DNA of 64,000 nt from Semisulcospira habei (Eukaryota; Mollusca; Gastropoda; Semisulcospiridae): contig BTPG01000005.1 of assembly GCA_036245525.1 (NCBI GenBank), forward strand, positions 125,409,225-125,473,224, written 5' to 3'. Of this stretch, positions 22,345 through 32,860 are shown one piece after another; position 1 is the first letter of the stretch, and each line of letters opens with the position of its first letter. Under the pieces are notes generated by a model that saw only the letters and a program-made list of their open reading frames with translations, was not told where the DNA came from and ran no database searches. The translations under genes were made by a program, and so were the position numbers.

Positions 22345-22816
22345 AGAGACATATCGGGCATGATAGTTCAAGGGTGGTGCCAGAATATCTTGGAGCCTAT
22401 GGGCGCCAAAGCTATTCTGGCACCACCCCCAAACTATCATGCTCGATACATGTCTTGCTGTGGTGTGTCGGGGCTGAACTGATGAGTTGTGTTGTTGTTA
22501 GTTCGGGTTTAATGTCCACAGCACCGAGGTGATCATGGACGGCCCTGACGGGCGGGTTTTGGGGGACAGGAAAATCTATTGCCTATGGAGTACGACCTGA
22601 ACACTGATCAACTCAGGCGCACTCCAACTGTGCCACTTTAATTTACCAGGACCTTTCAACGGACATGCTATAGAACAAATCCGTTTTTCCCCCTGGATTG
22701 TGAGTCCAGCTACCGGGGCCGGGACGGGATTCGAACCCACGACCCGGCGATTCCCTTCGCTCTCCTGCTCCGACGTTTAACCGCCTGAGCTAATTCGGAC
22801 TCGACTGATGAGTTAA
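22345..22816. mobile_element. Hp-D MITE interrupted by a SINE
   Basis: Hairpin at 22357-22448 (GCATGATAGTTCAAGGGTGG / CCACCCCCAAACTATCATGC). Its right end, GGGCTGAACTGATGAGTT, is split by the SINE at 22489-22803. It resumes as ACTGATGAGTTAA to TTAA 22813-22816. The left end is not clear. Confidence 0.75.
22489..22803 (-). mobile_element. tRNA-derived SINE-1, full length, with 11-bp target duplication
   Basis: On the minus strand, a tRNA-like head has an A box TAGCTCAGGCG and a B box GGTTCGAATCC. The body contains GTGGCACAGTTGGAGTGCGC and GATCAGTGTTCAGGTCG. The tail is TGGACATTAAACCC then AACTAACAACAACAC. ACTGATGAGTT flanks it at 22478-22488 and 22804-22814. The A and B boxes would act as an internal Pol III promoter. 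Confidence 0.9.
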
Positions 22817-22922
22817 GCGTCGGCCTGTCTATATATACGCGCGCGCAGTCCTGATGAGTCATGAATTTGAATCCGAGCCATCAGCGCGATTTTAAGCATA
22901 GCGCTGCCTGCTCTGCAGTTAG

Positions 22923-23136
22923 TTAACTCATTCTACCCCAACACCGAAATACCCAAATTTTGCCGTTGTTCTCGGAAGACTGCATTGCAGTGCAGGACAC
23001 AGATCGACCGTGATAGTTCAAGGGTGATGCCAGAATAGCTTGGCGCCCATAGGCGCCAAGCTATTCTGGCATCACCCTTGAACTATCATGGTCGATCCTT
23101 ATCTTGCTGTGGTGTGTCTGGGGTAAAATGAGTTAA
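22923..23136. mobile_element. Hp-D palindromic MITE with both TTAA ends
   Basis: TTAACTCATTCTACCCCAAC to CTGGGGTAAAATGAGTTAA. Hairpin at 23008-23096, loop GGCGCCCATAGGCGCC. Nearly identical to 30736-30941. Confidence 0.92.
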
Positions 23137-23164
23137 AGCAAGGGGTACACCTTCGCGACCCGAC

Positions 23165-23367
23165 CCTCATTCAGTCCCCACATACCCAGCAAGATATGCA
23201 TCGACCATGATAGTACAAGGGTGGTGGCAGAGTAGCTTGGCACCTAAAGGCGCCAAGCTATTCTGCCACCACCCTTGAACTGTCATAGTCGATCGGGCTA
23301 TCTCTGCAAGTCCTCACAGGACAACTCCAGAACGGGGGTATTTCGTACCCGGGACACTATGGGTTAA
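23165..23367. mobile_element. Hp-D MITE, GCAG variant
   Basis: The hairpin contains GTGGTGGCAGAGTAGC paired with GCTATTCTGCCACCAC. The GGCAG/CTGCC change is in both arms. It ends at GGGTTAA 23361-23367. Confidence 0.8.
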
Positions 23368-23379
23368 AGGCCCTATACT

Positions 23380-23735
23380 TCCGCGGGGAACTGCTGGAAA
23401 CAGCCGTGTATTGTGGTATTTCATTACAGCCTAAGTCCGCCTTTTGAACACCACAGGTACTCATTTTCCTCCAGACAACGTGACATCTGAACACTGTATA
23501 AAAACCTAGTTCATCTCGACGCGTAATCATCCTCGTCTATAACTAAAAGATTTGCAGCAGACGACACAGATACGGTGATAGTTTCGACTACTTCGACGCT
23601 GTGGTTCACTGCACATCTGCTGCCAGTTTCTGATGTTGGCTCAACACACGAGCGTGTGTCGAATCAAGATAACATAAACGATGACGTAGCGTACACGGGT
23701 CATATAAAATGTTCGGAATGGTACTTACAAGTCGT
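23380..23735. other. No recognised gene
   Basis: Short frames only. It precedes the duplicated U repeat. Confidence 0.4.
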
Positions 23736-23736
23736 T

Positions 23737-24033
23737 ACATTGTTGTGTAATGTTCTGTGCATCTACTGTGGGAAATCAGGGTATTTACCCGACCACATAT
23801 AGTAGCGCACCTTCATGTTTGTGTATGTATGTTTCTCCTGCCTACTTCCTAAGTTCCGGAGAAAGACATGGGTTATATAAGAGACCTGATCCATTCGTTT
23901 TGAGGATGGAAATGATCGTCTTATTCTATACCTGCGTATTTCTCTGTGGGCTGGCGTTTGGGTGCCTGATAGGTGGGGGCAGGGGATCTAACTGTTGTCT
24001 GTCCAGCGCTGTGATTCCCCTTGGTTTGCATAC
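23737..24033 (+). repeat. Repeat U, first tandem unit (LTR-like, TATA-bearing)
   Basis: It begins ACATTGTTGTGTAATGTTCT and contains GGTTATATAAGAGACC, which resembles a TATA box. It is repeated 372 bases downstream with very few differences. A frame of about 119 codons (23750-24109) is shared. Whether it is coding is undecided. Confidence 0.75.
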
Positions 24034-24108
24034 AATTCTGCCAGCGCTAGCCTCACCTATCTGGTTTGTGAGTATCTATAACTCGAGGCAAATTTGTATC
24101 GTTACGTG

Positions 24109-24405
24109 ACATTGTTGTGTAATGTTCTGTGCATCTACTGTGGGAAATCAGGGTATTTACCCGACCACATATAGTAGCGCACCTTCATGTTTGTGTATGT
24201 ATGTTTCTCCTGCCTACTTCCTAAGTTCCGGAGAAAGACATGGGTTATATAAGAGACCTGATCCATTTGTTTTGAGGATGGAAATGATCGTCTTATTCTA
24301 TACCTGCGTATTTCTCTGTGGGCTGGCGATTGGGTGCCTGATAGGTGGGGGCAGGGGATCTAACTGTTGTCTGTCCAGCGCTGTGATTCCCCTTGGTTTG
24401 CATAC
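24109..24405 (+). repeat. Repeat U, second tandem unit
   Basis: Same sequence as the preceding unit (one difference is GGCGTTTGGG versus GGCGATTGGG). Its 3' end leads within 15 bases into a GT/CA double microsatellite. Confidence 0.75.
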
Positions 24406-24420
24406 GTTTATTGATCGCAT

Positions 24421-24453
<33 letters not shown>

Positions 24454-24460
24454 AATTTTT

Positions 24461-24499
<39 letters not shown>

Positions 24500-24500
24500 T
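24421..24500. repeat. (GT)n then (CA)n mirrored microsatellites
   Basis: GT run, 14 bases of unique sequence (GCAATTTTTGTAAC), then CA run. The two arms can pair as a hairpin. Confidence 0.85.
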
Positions 24501-24549
24501 CACACACCCTCACACATCCACCCCATGTGTTGTGCTTAAAATAGTTCCT

Positions 24550-25370
24550 ATTGTACCGTGTAGTATGCCATTATTATATTATCACCCCCATTTATGTTTA
24601 TGCATTACTTTATAATTTACAGTTGCAGGTGCAGGTGATTTTGATTTTGAGACGTATGCAGCACCGGGCCTTGCCTCATTAATGACACTGTTTTGCACTG
24701 TACTCTTCCAAGCTGTTTCCCTTTCGCAAATCAGTTGTTAGGGTGATTGTACGAATCAGGACATAATCACCCATGACCAGTTACTCACTATTATGCTTTA
24801 TTTTTTTCAGTAAAGAGCGCGGAGGCTGACAAGAACTCAAAGAGCAGAATTTGATACGTTTGGGACTGGATGCCACAGACAGTACGTAGAACTGTTATAA
24901 TGTCTCTCCAGTGGCAGTTGCAGTCTCTCTGCTTAAAAATTACTTGTCACAGTTTGGTATTGCTACATGCTGCAGAATGAACAGTGTCTCCAGAGATTAC
25001 TCTACAGGTTTCTCTTATATCACATAAAGAGTGATCAACCATACAAAACATTTCTGGGACTGATGAGAATTTGGCTGATGGTGAAAGATATACTCACAAA
25101 AGTGTATGGCTTTATCTTGAAATAGTACTGCTTTGTACCTGTCTGTATTGTAGACACAAACACAATTAAAATTAGGGTAGAACTATACTTGTTTACAGAA
25201 TGGCATTGTGTCATCACTATAATGCTGTGAAATTCATGCACGGTTTGAAAATCACTTTTTCATCCGTTGCAGAAGAAGGGATGTGATTTACAGTGGCTGT
25301 TGAGATCATTGTTTTGATTTTCTTTCTTTAACAATAAATCAGAGAAATATTGACTGATTGTTTAAAAAAT
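24550..25370. other. Apparently low-copy region with candidate splice sites
   Basis: No Hp, SINE or LINE is seen. Candidate acceptors with pyrimidine-rich leaders end at about 24622 (ATAATTTACAG) and 24812 (TTTTTTTCAG). The second is followed about 70 bases later by GTACGT. No protein similarity is recognised, so no exon is called. Confidence 0.3.
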
Positions 25371-25383
25371 TGCAAGAAACTGG

Positions 25384-25406
25384 AGCATTTGTGTGTGCGT
25401 GCGTGT

Positions 25407-25468
<62 letters not shown>

Positions 25469-25669
25469 ACTCAAACATGTGTGTGTTCTCATGCATGTTT
25501 GTGTACTCATGCATGCGGTTTGTGTTCTAGGTTGTTTGCATATGTGTGTGTGTGTTCGTGTATTTGTGTGTGCTTACGCATGCTCAAGCGCGCGTGCGTG
25601 CGTATGTTTGTGTGTGATTACTACAGATAAAGGTATGTGAATATTGTCATTTACAGTGTGAAATTTGTG

Positions 25670-25744
<75 letters not shown>

Positions 25745-25910
25745 CATACATGTGTGTGTTCTCATGCATGTTTGTATGCTCATGCATGTGGTGTGTCAGT
25801 GTACAAGGTTGTTTGCATATGTGTGTGTGCTCGTGTATTTGTGTGTGATTACGCATGCTCGCGTGCGTGCATGTGTGTGTGTGTGTTCAGCACTACAGAT
25901 AAAGGTACGT
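25384..25910. repeat. GT-rich tandem duplication, 272-bp unit
   Basis: CTACAGATAAAGGTA recurs at 25621 and 25893. Each unit has a long pure (GT)n run plus TGTGTTCTCATGCATGTTTG and GGTTGTTTGCATATGTGTG. The single-copy edges GTCATTTACAG-GTGAAAT-TGTGAAGTG repeat with it. Confidence 0.85.
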
Positions 25911-26039
25911 GCATATCGTCATTTACAGAGTGAAATCTGTGAAGTGCTGCCCACGATTCCCGACATGCACGTAAGTTGTGCTGTGGCCCACCAGTGTCAT
26001 GGTTACATTGGTGCAAACACACACATCATTTAGGCTATG

Positions 26040-27190
26040 CCCGATAACCTACCCCGCTCCCAAACACACACACACACGCACACTGGCCGGCAGACTGACA
26101 CACCAAACATGCATACTACTACTCTGACAGTATCTTTTGGGTTCGTTCGGGTTCATTTGGGTAAAATGACGGACCGACAACCGAGACAGCAATGGCCGCG
26201 TACGCGTTTGAGCGGCGCGGCACATTGCTTGCTTTGCAAAACGAACCAGTTCGCCAGTATTCTGACAAACCATACATTTTCACAGCTCCGAAACACCATT
26301 ATCTGACTTCTAAGTGTGTTTTATGTGTATAAATTGTACATATTCGGTAAACGCGCTTTTCAGTTTTAACGATTTTTTTTAGCCCAGATAGAAACTTAAG
26401 GGCTTTAAAGACGACGGAACACACATATGTGTGCCCCAAGCAAAGCTCCGTTGCCGACGGGACGCACATATATGTGCGCTGGCCTAGTTTCCCATTGCCA
26501 ATACCGGCAGTATGGTCCAAGGGAAGCAATCTACTATAATATGTCAAGCACTCATTTCTTTACTTGTAGAGTGACTTTTCTTGTTTGTATGGGCTGAAAC
26601 CAACGAATCAGAAGCTCTAATACAAAACGTCCCCATGTGCAAAAACAAAAAATGGCGGATTTTGGTGTAAAAACTTTTATGTGTGAAGAAACTTTTCTGT
26701 TGTGCCTTTCTTTCTGGATTATTTACTGGTGACACACTAGAATATGTCTCTGGAATGCTAGGTGAGTTGTAATTTTCACACTCTGGCTAACTAATACACT
26801 AACAGCATGTTCAGTTTCAGAACCCAGTGTGAAACTGTTTTTGATTTTTGATTTTTGGCTTCTTACCCCATCTTCTTTATACACCTGTAAAATCTTAACA
26901 TTACAAAATATTTTCTTCAGCATAGTGTCTACGAGTTCACCTTGAATTGCTTTTTCCACTGATACCAAATATGTTGGGGTATGATAAGATTTTTACAACA
27001 GACAAGGCCAATGAAATGTGTCAAAATTACTAAGGTAGCAGGGAAAAATCTAGCTGGCAGACTACGGTGGCAAAAGGTTAAGTTAGTTCTTATTTCCAGC
27101 ATTATGTAAGACACACTAAGAACATTTATAAAGCTGGTCTTGCCACACACACACAAAAAAGGATCATCTGTCGTTTTGACTTTCTTTTGT
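26040..27190. other. No recognised gene
   Basis: Includes a short CA run (26066-26083) and two ACACATATGTGTG-like palindromes (26420, 26466). Frames up to 105 codons on the minus strand (26929-27246) have no recognised domain. Confidence 0.4.
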
Positions 27191-27192
27191 TT

Positions 27193-27268
27193 ACTGAGGA
27201 GCAAAAAGAAATGCGAGTGTTTCCGATGATTCCAAAAATGTCGCATTTCTTTTGCTCGTCAGTATACG
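27193..27268. mobile_element. Hp-I palindrome
   Basis: ACTGAGGAGCAAAAAGAAAT pairs with ATTTCTTTTGCTCGTCAGTA. Second copy of the 9357 family. Confidence 0.7.
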
Positions 27269-27468
27269 AAATCTTGTTTTATTTTTATGCCAGACGAATC
27301 GGGTCTATGATCAAACGACAGCGCAGGTTTTCTTGTGCTAAAAGTATGTTCTGACATGTGTTTTTTCTGCACATCCTCAGAAGCGGCAATATAAGCGAGC
27401 TTAAGCGAAGGCGGCCCACACACTAATAAAAAATATTTCAGTAAAACTTACTTTACTCACACAACAAC

Positions 27469-27630
27469 CCAGCAAGCAAAGGACCCTCTGGCTGTCGTCG
27501 GCCGCAGTGGGCCCTCGCTTACTGTGAACTGTATGAGGCACTGTGAATGGCAAACCGTCATTGCGTTTACCCCTGCCTTAGCCTTAGCCCCACTTCGGCC
27601 GAAGTGGGGCCCAAGGACCCTTGCTTAATA
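27469..27630. mobile_element. Hp-G-type palindrome, expanded
   Basis: CAGCAAGCAAAGGACCCTCT at the left and GGCCCAAGGACCCTTGCTTA at the right. CCCCACTTCGGCCGAAGTGGGG is a perfect 22-bp palindrome at 27590-27611. Its right flank repeats an internal phrase (TCATTGCGT-TA-CCCTGCCT at 27558 and 27665). Confidence 0.55.
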
Positions 27631-27966
27631 GGAACTGTTTTAGGTGCGGTTAATTTCAAAACTATCATTGCGTCTATCCCTGCCTGTGTCTTACTGTCAG
27701 ATTTCAACGTCTCCTGGCACTGTAGTGATCGGAGACGGGATTCATGATAGTTTCGGCTTAAGTTGCCTGAGTCTGAATTGTGGGCGGCCAACTTGGCTTG
27801 GGAAGTGAACGGGATAAAGGGACGCTCAGGTGTGCGGCCTTCTCAGTTTCTGGATTTGATTAGAAACGGCTGCAGGAAATCGAAGTCGTGCTCGAGAAGA
27901 TTAAACGCAAGAATGTTCAACTTACGTGTTAGCTAGCTACTGGCTATTCTGACTGAGCGAGCGAAC

Positions 27967-28397
27967 GCGAGGCTCCTTGAGACCTTCACTTCGCTGTCTG
28001 GGACGCCGCGACCTACAACATTCTTTCGACGTCATTTTTGTTGTTGTTGTTGTTGTTGTTGTTGCAATTTTCTTCAATTTATTATTCCGAAATGTGATGT
28101 CTCTCCTGGATTTGTGGCCTGCGATAATGTGAAACCTAAATATGTCACACCACGGCAGTGCGAAAGTCACAAATCGAAAGCGATGCTCTTTGAGACCTTC
28201 ACCTTATTGTCTGGTTCGCCGCGACCTACAACACATCTTTCGACGTTATTCTCTGCAATTTTCTTTACAGTTTATTTTCCCGAAATGTGACATCTCTCTT
28301 GGACCTCGCCTGCGATGACGTGAAGCTCAAAATAACGTCACGCCACAGTTCGAAAGTCACAAATCGAAAGCGAGGCTTCTTGGGACCTTCACCTCAT
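27967..28397. repeat. ~200-bp tandem repeat, 2+ units
   Basis: The phrase GCGAGGCTCCTTGAGACCTTCAC recurs diverged at 28179 and 28369. GCCGCGACCTACAAC, TTTCGACGT and CGAAAGTCACAAATCGAAAG recur at matching places. The first unit carries an extra (GTT)n stretch. Confidence 0.85.
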
Positions 28398-28698
28398 GAA
28401 TATTTCTGAGAATCGCGAATGTCATGGCAACCGCAGTATTTCTATAGGTACCTGTTAGGGTATGTCGTGAAATCGGAGGATAGTCGGATATCACAGGCCG
28501 GGACTGACACAGTGGAGTTCTGGCGTTCAGTAAAGCGGATGCATGGCCTTCGTTGCATGAGCCGGCTTAAATCCCGCGCAGGCCACTAAGCTCGTGCAAC
28601 TGGCCCCTGGTGAGCACAGGCCCCGGGTAGACGTCAGCCGGTTAAGGTTGGCGTCGGTACGATCATCTTTTGCTTACAGGGTTTCTTCTTCGTCTTCT

Positions 28699-28882
28699 TT
28701 ACTCATTCTGCCCGCGACACACCACAGCAAGATATGGCTCGACCATGATGGGCCTATAGGCGCCAAGCTATTCTGCCACCACCCTTGAACCATCATGGTC
28801 GATCTGTCTCCTGAATTGTAATGCAGTCCTCGGAGGATAACTCCAAAATGTGGGTATTTCGTACCTCGGGCACAATGATTTA
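28699..28882. mobile_element. Hp-D MITE with left hairpin arm deleted
   Basis: TACTCATTCTGCCCGCGACA to CACAATGATTTAA. GACCATGAT joins directly to GGGCCTATAGGCGCCAAGC, so most of the left arm is missing while the right arm is intact. Confidence 0.8.
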
Positions 28883-29154
28883 AGTCTGTGTCACAATTCT
28901 GCACCACGTGACCTCGAACGCCAGTAATCCGGTCTGGCTTTTTTTCTTCTTTTTTTTTTCTTTTTTTTTGGGGGGGCACCCATTTTTTTGCGATATAATA
29001 TAATGTCATAAAGCAAATGCAATGTGACAACTTTGGAATCATCCGGAAACACTGATTCCAACGATGCTGCATTTCTTTTGAAAGTCACTATACAATGAGG
29101 CTAACCAGTACATGTCTTCTTCACCTCACAGAGCTCACAGGACTAAACGAACGA

Positions 29155-29215
29155 TGTAGATAGTTCAAAGGTAGTGCCAATATAGGATTAGCGGCTGGAG
29201 AGAACAGCGGCGAGA
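29155..29215. mobile_element. Hp-A left-arm remnant
   Basis: TAGTTCAAAGGTAGTGCCAA then ATTAGCGGCTGG. There is no right arm. Confidence 0.45.
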
Positions 29216-29238
29216 AAGGAAGTCGTGCATCATGTAGA

Positions 29239-29432
29239 TTAAAACTGATTACCGCCTAAATGCAAGAAGTATAGATCCTCATGAGCCCCCGCAGTTGCGG
29301 GGGCTCATGATGATCTATGCCTCTTGCTGAAACCGCTTTGTGTCCATGTTCCTTTGAAGGCTGTTGATCTTCGACGCTGACTTTACAATGATATCAAAAC
29401 ACAATCTATGCCCGCTGGTAGTTAAGGGTTAA
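29239..29432. mobile_element. Hp-B palindromic MITE
   Basis: Hairpin at 29262-29327 with loop CCCCCGCAGTTGCGGGGG. The tail reads TTGTGTCCATGTTCCTTTGA. It ends at AGGGTTAA 29425-29432. Confidence 0.85.
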
Positions 29433-29538
29433 CGCGTTTGCGCCCGACAAACGCCTGTGGAAGACGGATTACAATGTGCCATGCTAGTTCGAAGACAGCA
29501 CTGAATTAACTTGGCGCAGACTCGGAGGTTTTTACAAG

Positions 29539-29752
29539 TTAATCCATTCCGCCCTGACGCACTACAGCAGGAGATGGGTCGACCATGATAATTCAAGGGT
29601 AGTGCTAGATTAGCTTGGCGCCTGGTGGCGCCAAGCTAATCTGGCACTGCCCTTGAATTATCACGGTCGATCCATCTCCTGCAACTGGTGCATAGTCATT
29701 AGATGACGCCTCCAAACTTTGGGAAATACGGCCGTCCGGCTGAATGAGTTAA
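29539..29752. mobile_element. Hp-E palindromic MITE with both TTAA ends
   Basis: TTAATCCATTCCGCCCTGAC to CCGGCTGAATGAGTTAA. Almost the same as 20457-20670; both are 214 bases long. The loop is GGCGCCTGGTGGCGCC. Confidence 0.92.
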
Positions 29753-30344
29753 GCACTATTTGAAGTATACTCTCCGTGACATTTTTTGTAAATGATGTAA
29801 ACTCTCGAGGTTTGATGAGTAACTTTTTTCATCTGGATCCGTTCAATGTTAGGCTCGTAGGGATTTTAACCCCATCTCTACTGTTACACCTTGACATTCA
29901 TCTTCGATACCTCTATACAACAACAAATAATAATAATAATCACGTAAGTTTGTTTGGCCTGCTAACCAAAGAGGTGATGCATTTAGTGTTTGACTTGGAA
30001 GCTTGGTGTCCAGGAAAGTCCTTCGGAAACCCGAAAAGTGGCGATGCTTGCTGTTTTGAGCGACCCACCACTGCATTGCGGATACATAGTTACCGACATT
30101 AGTAGTTCAACTTGATGATGATAAGAAGAAGAAGAAGACGAAGAAGAATACAGGTCATTCTGTGAATTGGTTCAAAGGGCAACGAAATAAATCCAGCACG
30201 TAAGCTCACGTGAAACACACACTTTCAATCTAAAGACAAACACAGTACAAGACAAACACAGGACAGTCACGTGGTGCGAAGGGTCAGCTCAGCGACTGAA
30301 GTTCTGGTTGATCGCTTGTATTTGAAATTTTATAACCAAAGTGT

Positions 30345-30478
30345 AGGAGGAGGGAGAGCCGGAGTACCCGGAAAAAGAACCCCCGTCGGTCCGCCCGAAT
30401 CAACGGAGGAGCAAAGTCAGGGTATCGAACCTCGCACCTGTAGCATTGGCGCCAGACGCTTTTTCTGCTGGACCACGG
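30345..30478 (-). mobile_element. tRNA-like SINE head (SINE-3)
   Basis: On the minus strand it reads AAAGCGTCTGGCGCCAATGC then AGGTGCGAGGTTCGATACCC, with a consensus B box GGTTCGATACC. The A-box side is weak. It continues into GGGTACTCCGGCTCTCCC. It shares the anticodon-arm/B-box phrase with 59824-59912. Confidence 0.6.
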
Positions 30479-30504
30479 ACAGCAGTTTCTGCTACATGTT
30501 TATC

Positions 30505-30660
30505 ATTAGCCCCTTCACTGCTGAGAAAAAAGTGAACAACACACTTCTGCAAGAGGCACTGATCCTCGTGAGTCCCCGCAGGTGGGGAGGCTGACGAGAA
30601 TCCATGCCTCTTGCTGAAACGGCTTTGTGTCCATCATCTTTGTCCAGGCAATTAGGGCTA
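30505..30660. mobile_element. Hp-B palindromic MITE, shortened
   Basis: It starts TTAGCCCCTTCACTGCTGAG and ends CAATTAGGGCTAA. Hairpin at 30549-30615. Both terminal TTAAs have one substitution. Confidence 0.75.
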
Positions 30661-30735
30661 AATACATAGTTAGCAATATCTCCTTTACAAATGTTCTTAG
30701 TGCGTCTTACAATAATACTGGACTTAAAGGATAAC

Positions 30736-30941
30736 TTAACTCATTCTACCCCAACACCGAAATTTTGCCGTTGTCCTCTGAAGACTGCACTCTAGTTCAG
30801 GACACAAATCGACCATGATAGTTCAAGGGTGATGCCAGAATAGCTTGGCGCTCATAAGCGCCAAGCTATTTTGGCATCACCCTTGAACTATCATGGTCGA
30901 TCCTTATCTTGTTGTGGTGTGTCTGGGGTAGAATGAGTTAA
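30736..30941. mobile_element. Hp-D palindromic MITE with both TTAA ends
   Basis: TTAACTCATTCTACCCCAAC to GGGGTAGAATGAGTTAA. Loop CGCTCATAAGCG, where the TCATAAG centre is mirrored. Confidence 0.92.
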
Positions 30942-31020
30942 CTATTGTATCATTAAGAAGTTCGGATGTGGTAAATCAAATATTTTTCTGCTCTTCTTTT
31001 TGCTTGTACGTAGGAGAGTT

Positions 31021-31108
31021 CCCTCCCCCCCCTCCCCCCCCATCCCCCCACCCCCACCCCCACCCCACCCCCACCCCCACCAACCACCACACCCCCACCC
31101 CCACCCCC
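31021..31108. repeat. C-rich (CCCCCA)n tract
   Basis: Low-complexity CCCCCA/CCACC mixture. The glycine-rich minus-strand frames are artefacts. Confidence 0.9.
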
Positions 31109-31389
31109 GTATGATGGCAAAGGGCAGCAAAAACCACCGTTTTCACGTGTGGCTGCTGATAAGGGTTGTGAAAAAAAAAGGTATAAATTATGTTGAGGAA
31201 AGACAATATGGAGATTTTTTTTTCCCATCGGCGAAATTTAACAATCAAAGACCGCCCTGAGGCAGTCGCTTTAACACTTTGTATGTTGTTAGCGTTGCTT
31301 ATTTTGTTCCTGCAGAATCATCTCTACAAAAAGCGCTACTGCAACCTTTTCCATGCCGACCAGAAAAATTTTAACCACAACGCCCAAAT

Positions 31390-31455
31390 GCAAGAGGTAT
31401 AGATCCTCATGAGCCCCCGGAGTTGCGGGGGCTCATGAATATCTATACCGCTTGC
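31390..31455. mobile_element. Hp-B hairpin
   Basis: GCAAGAGGTATAGATCCTCA / TGAATATCTATACCGCTTGC. The GTATAG/CTATAC change is mirrored. Confidence 0.8.
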
Positions 31456-31829
31456 TGAAACCACTTTGCATCCATGTCCATTGTCCATTGTGTGGTTTTC
31501 GGTCGCTGAATGACCACAGATTTCAGAAAGAAAACCTGTGTCCAGTGCTAGGGAATTGGTCAAGTAATCAGGATAAGGTTTCCGTGCCTTTTCATTTGTA
31601 ATGTACGTTGTTCATACATGCGTGAACCCGGCCCCTCCCCCTCCCCCTCCCCCTCCGCCCTCTCCCCCCCTGCCCCCAATGCATTAGCATTATGAATTAT
31701 AGTTGTATACATTTATAATAATTATGTGAATTGGTTACGTGCAAACACACGCTACGACACATGCTACATAGGCCCAGTAGAAAGGCTCATTACTTTAATT
31801 CCTGACTAACCTGCAGCCTGTACCTATTG

Positions 31830-31912
31830 AAACCTTTGGCTACTGCTAGAGCTTTTTGTCGCTATGATTCCTGCAGGAATCATCGAGACAAAAAAAAAAA
31901 AAACGCTACCGA
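31830..31912. mobile_element. Hp-C palindrome
   Basis: AACCTTTGGCTACTGCTAG, centre ATGATTCCTGCAGGAATCAT, and right arm with a poly-A expansion before ACGCTACCG. Confidence 0.7.
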
Positions 31913-32254
31913 AGTGCACGACTAAGTCGCATGAGACCGTGCAGTCGCAGATCTATCGATTCTGTTTGATGAAAGGAGATGGACAGGCCCATCAACTCAC
32001 CTATTCCAGCAGTGCCAGACTTCAGAGTCTATGCCTCTTGCTGGAATATACCTGCGCAGGCTTACCCGGGCCCTAACACCTGTAAGCGGATGAGCCTTTT
32101 CTTCCAGAGTCGTGCGCCATTTCTTGCGCACAACAATGCTTCCGGTGTGCGCGCGTCGCCCGGACAGTCCGGCATTGTTGAAAGGTCAGACCGCGACGCA
32201 ACGGAACAGAAAATCTAAAATGGATTCTTACAAAGAACAGCACATAAAATTATC

Positions 32255-32322
32255 TGCAAGAGGCATAGATCTTCATGAGCCCCCGCATACGCGGGGGCTC
32301 ATGAAGATGTATGCCTCTTGCA
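32255..32322. mobile_element. Hp-B hairpin
   Basis: TGCAAGAGGCATAGATCTTC pairs with GAAGATGTATGCCTCTTGCA, with loop CCCCCGCATACGCGGGGG. The CTTC/GAAG change is mirrored. Confidence 0.85.
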
Positions 32323-32529
32323 GTACTTAGTTTGTATCCGTGTTTATCGGGTGAAAGTCGTCGATACAGAAACGGATCAAAGAAAAGTGAGAGTATGCTG
32401 ATGGATTTTCCTCTAAATAGGCAAGAAAATCTGTCACGGAAAAAGACACGAATGATGATGCAAAAGTAAAGCTGGATTTGCCATTCAGGCATACCGTCAG
32501 TGAGCTATTCTTCCGATATTTCTTTCTAT

Positions 32530-32690
32530 ACGGTCGGAAACAAGAAGTGTAGCGAGATGTACGTTGCAGAAGACTTGGCACAGAGCTTTTCTTTTTGCGA
32601 TTTTTGAGGCGGTTCGACGTCAAACAGAAAATATAGCGAAGTGGACATGGCAAGAAACCTTGGACAAAAGCTTTTCTTCTGCGGTTTGTT
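32530..32690. repeat. Diverged ~88-bp direct duplication
   Basis: GAAACAAGAAGTGTAGCGAG and CTTGGCACAGAGCTTTTCTT parallel AAACAGAAAATATAGCGAAG and CTTGGACAAAAGCTTTTCTT about 88 bases later. Confidence 0.6.
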
Positions 32691-32860
32691 CTGGTGATAT
32701 GGTGGCAACAGGACAAATTTTAATCCTACGTGGACATAATAAACGCCATGGCATTTTGAAAAGACCGACAGATGATTCACGCCAGGGACGAGGAGAAGAG
32801 AGCGGAAACCGTGGCAGCCCAGGACGATGTCCATCAGCCTGAGAGATGCAAAATGTCCAC

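Noticed and set aside
22708..22798. Functional tRNA gene (also 37861-37936 and 59824-59912)
   Set aside because: A and B boxes are present, but the acceptor stems do not close cleanly. At 22489 and 37766 the tRNA-like part continues into a SINE body with target duplications.
24813..24880. Candidate internal exon between TTTTTTTCAG and GTACGT
   Set aside because: The splice sites are plausible, but there is no protein similarity and a stop lies near the start in one frame. Kept only as a remark for RNA-seq follow-up.
32526..32842. Frames of about 100 codons on both strands
   Set aside because: They span a diverged 88-bp direct duplication and match nothing recognised; codon content looks random.
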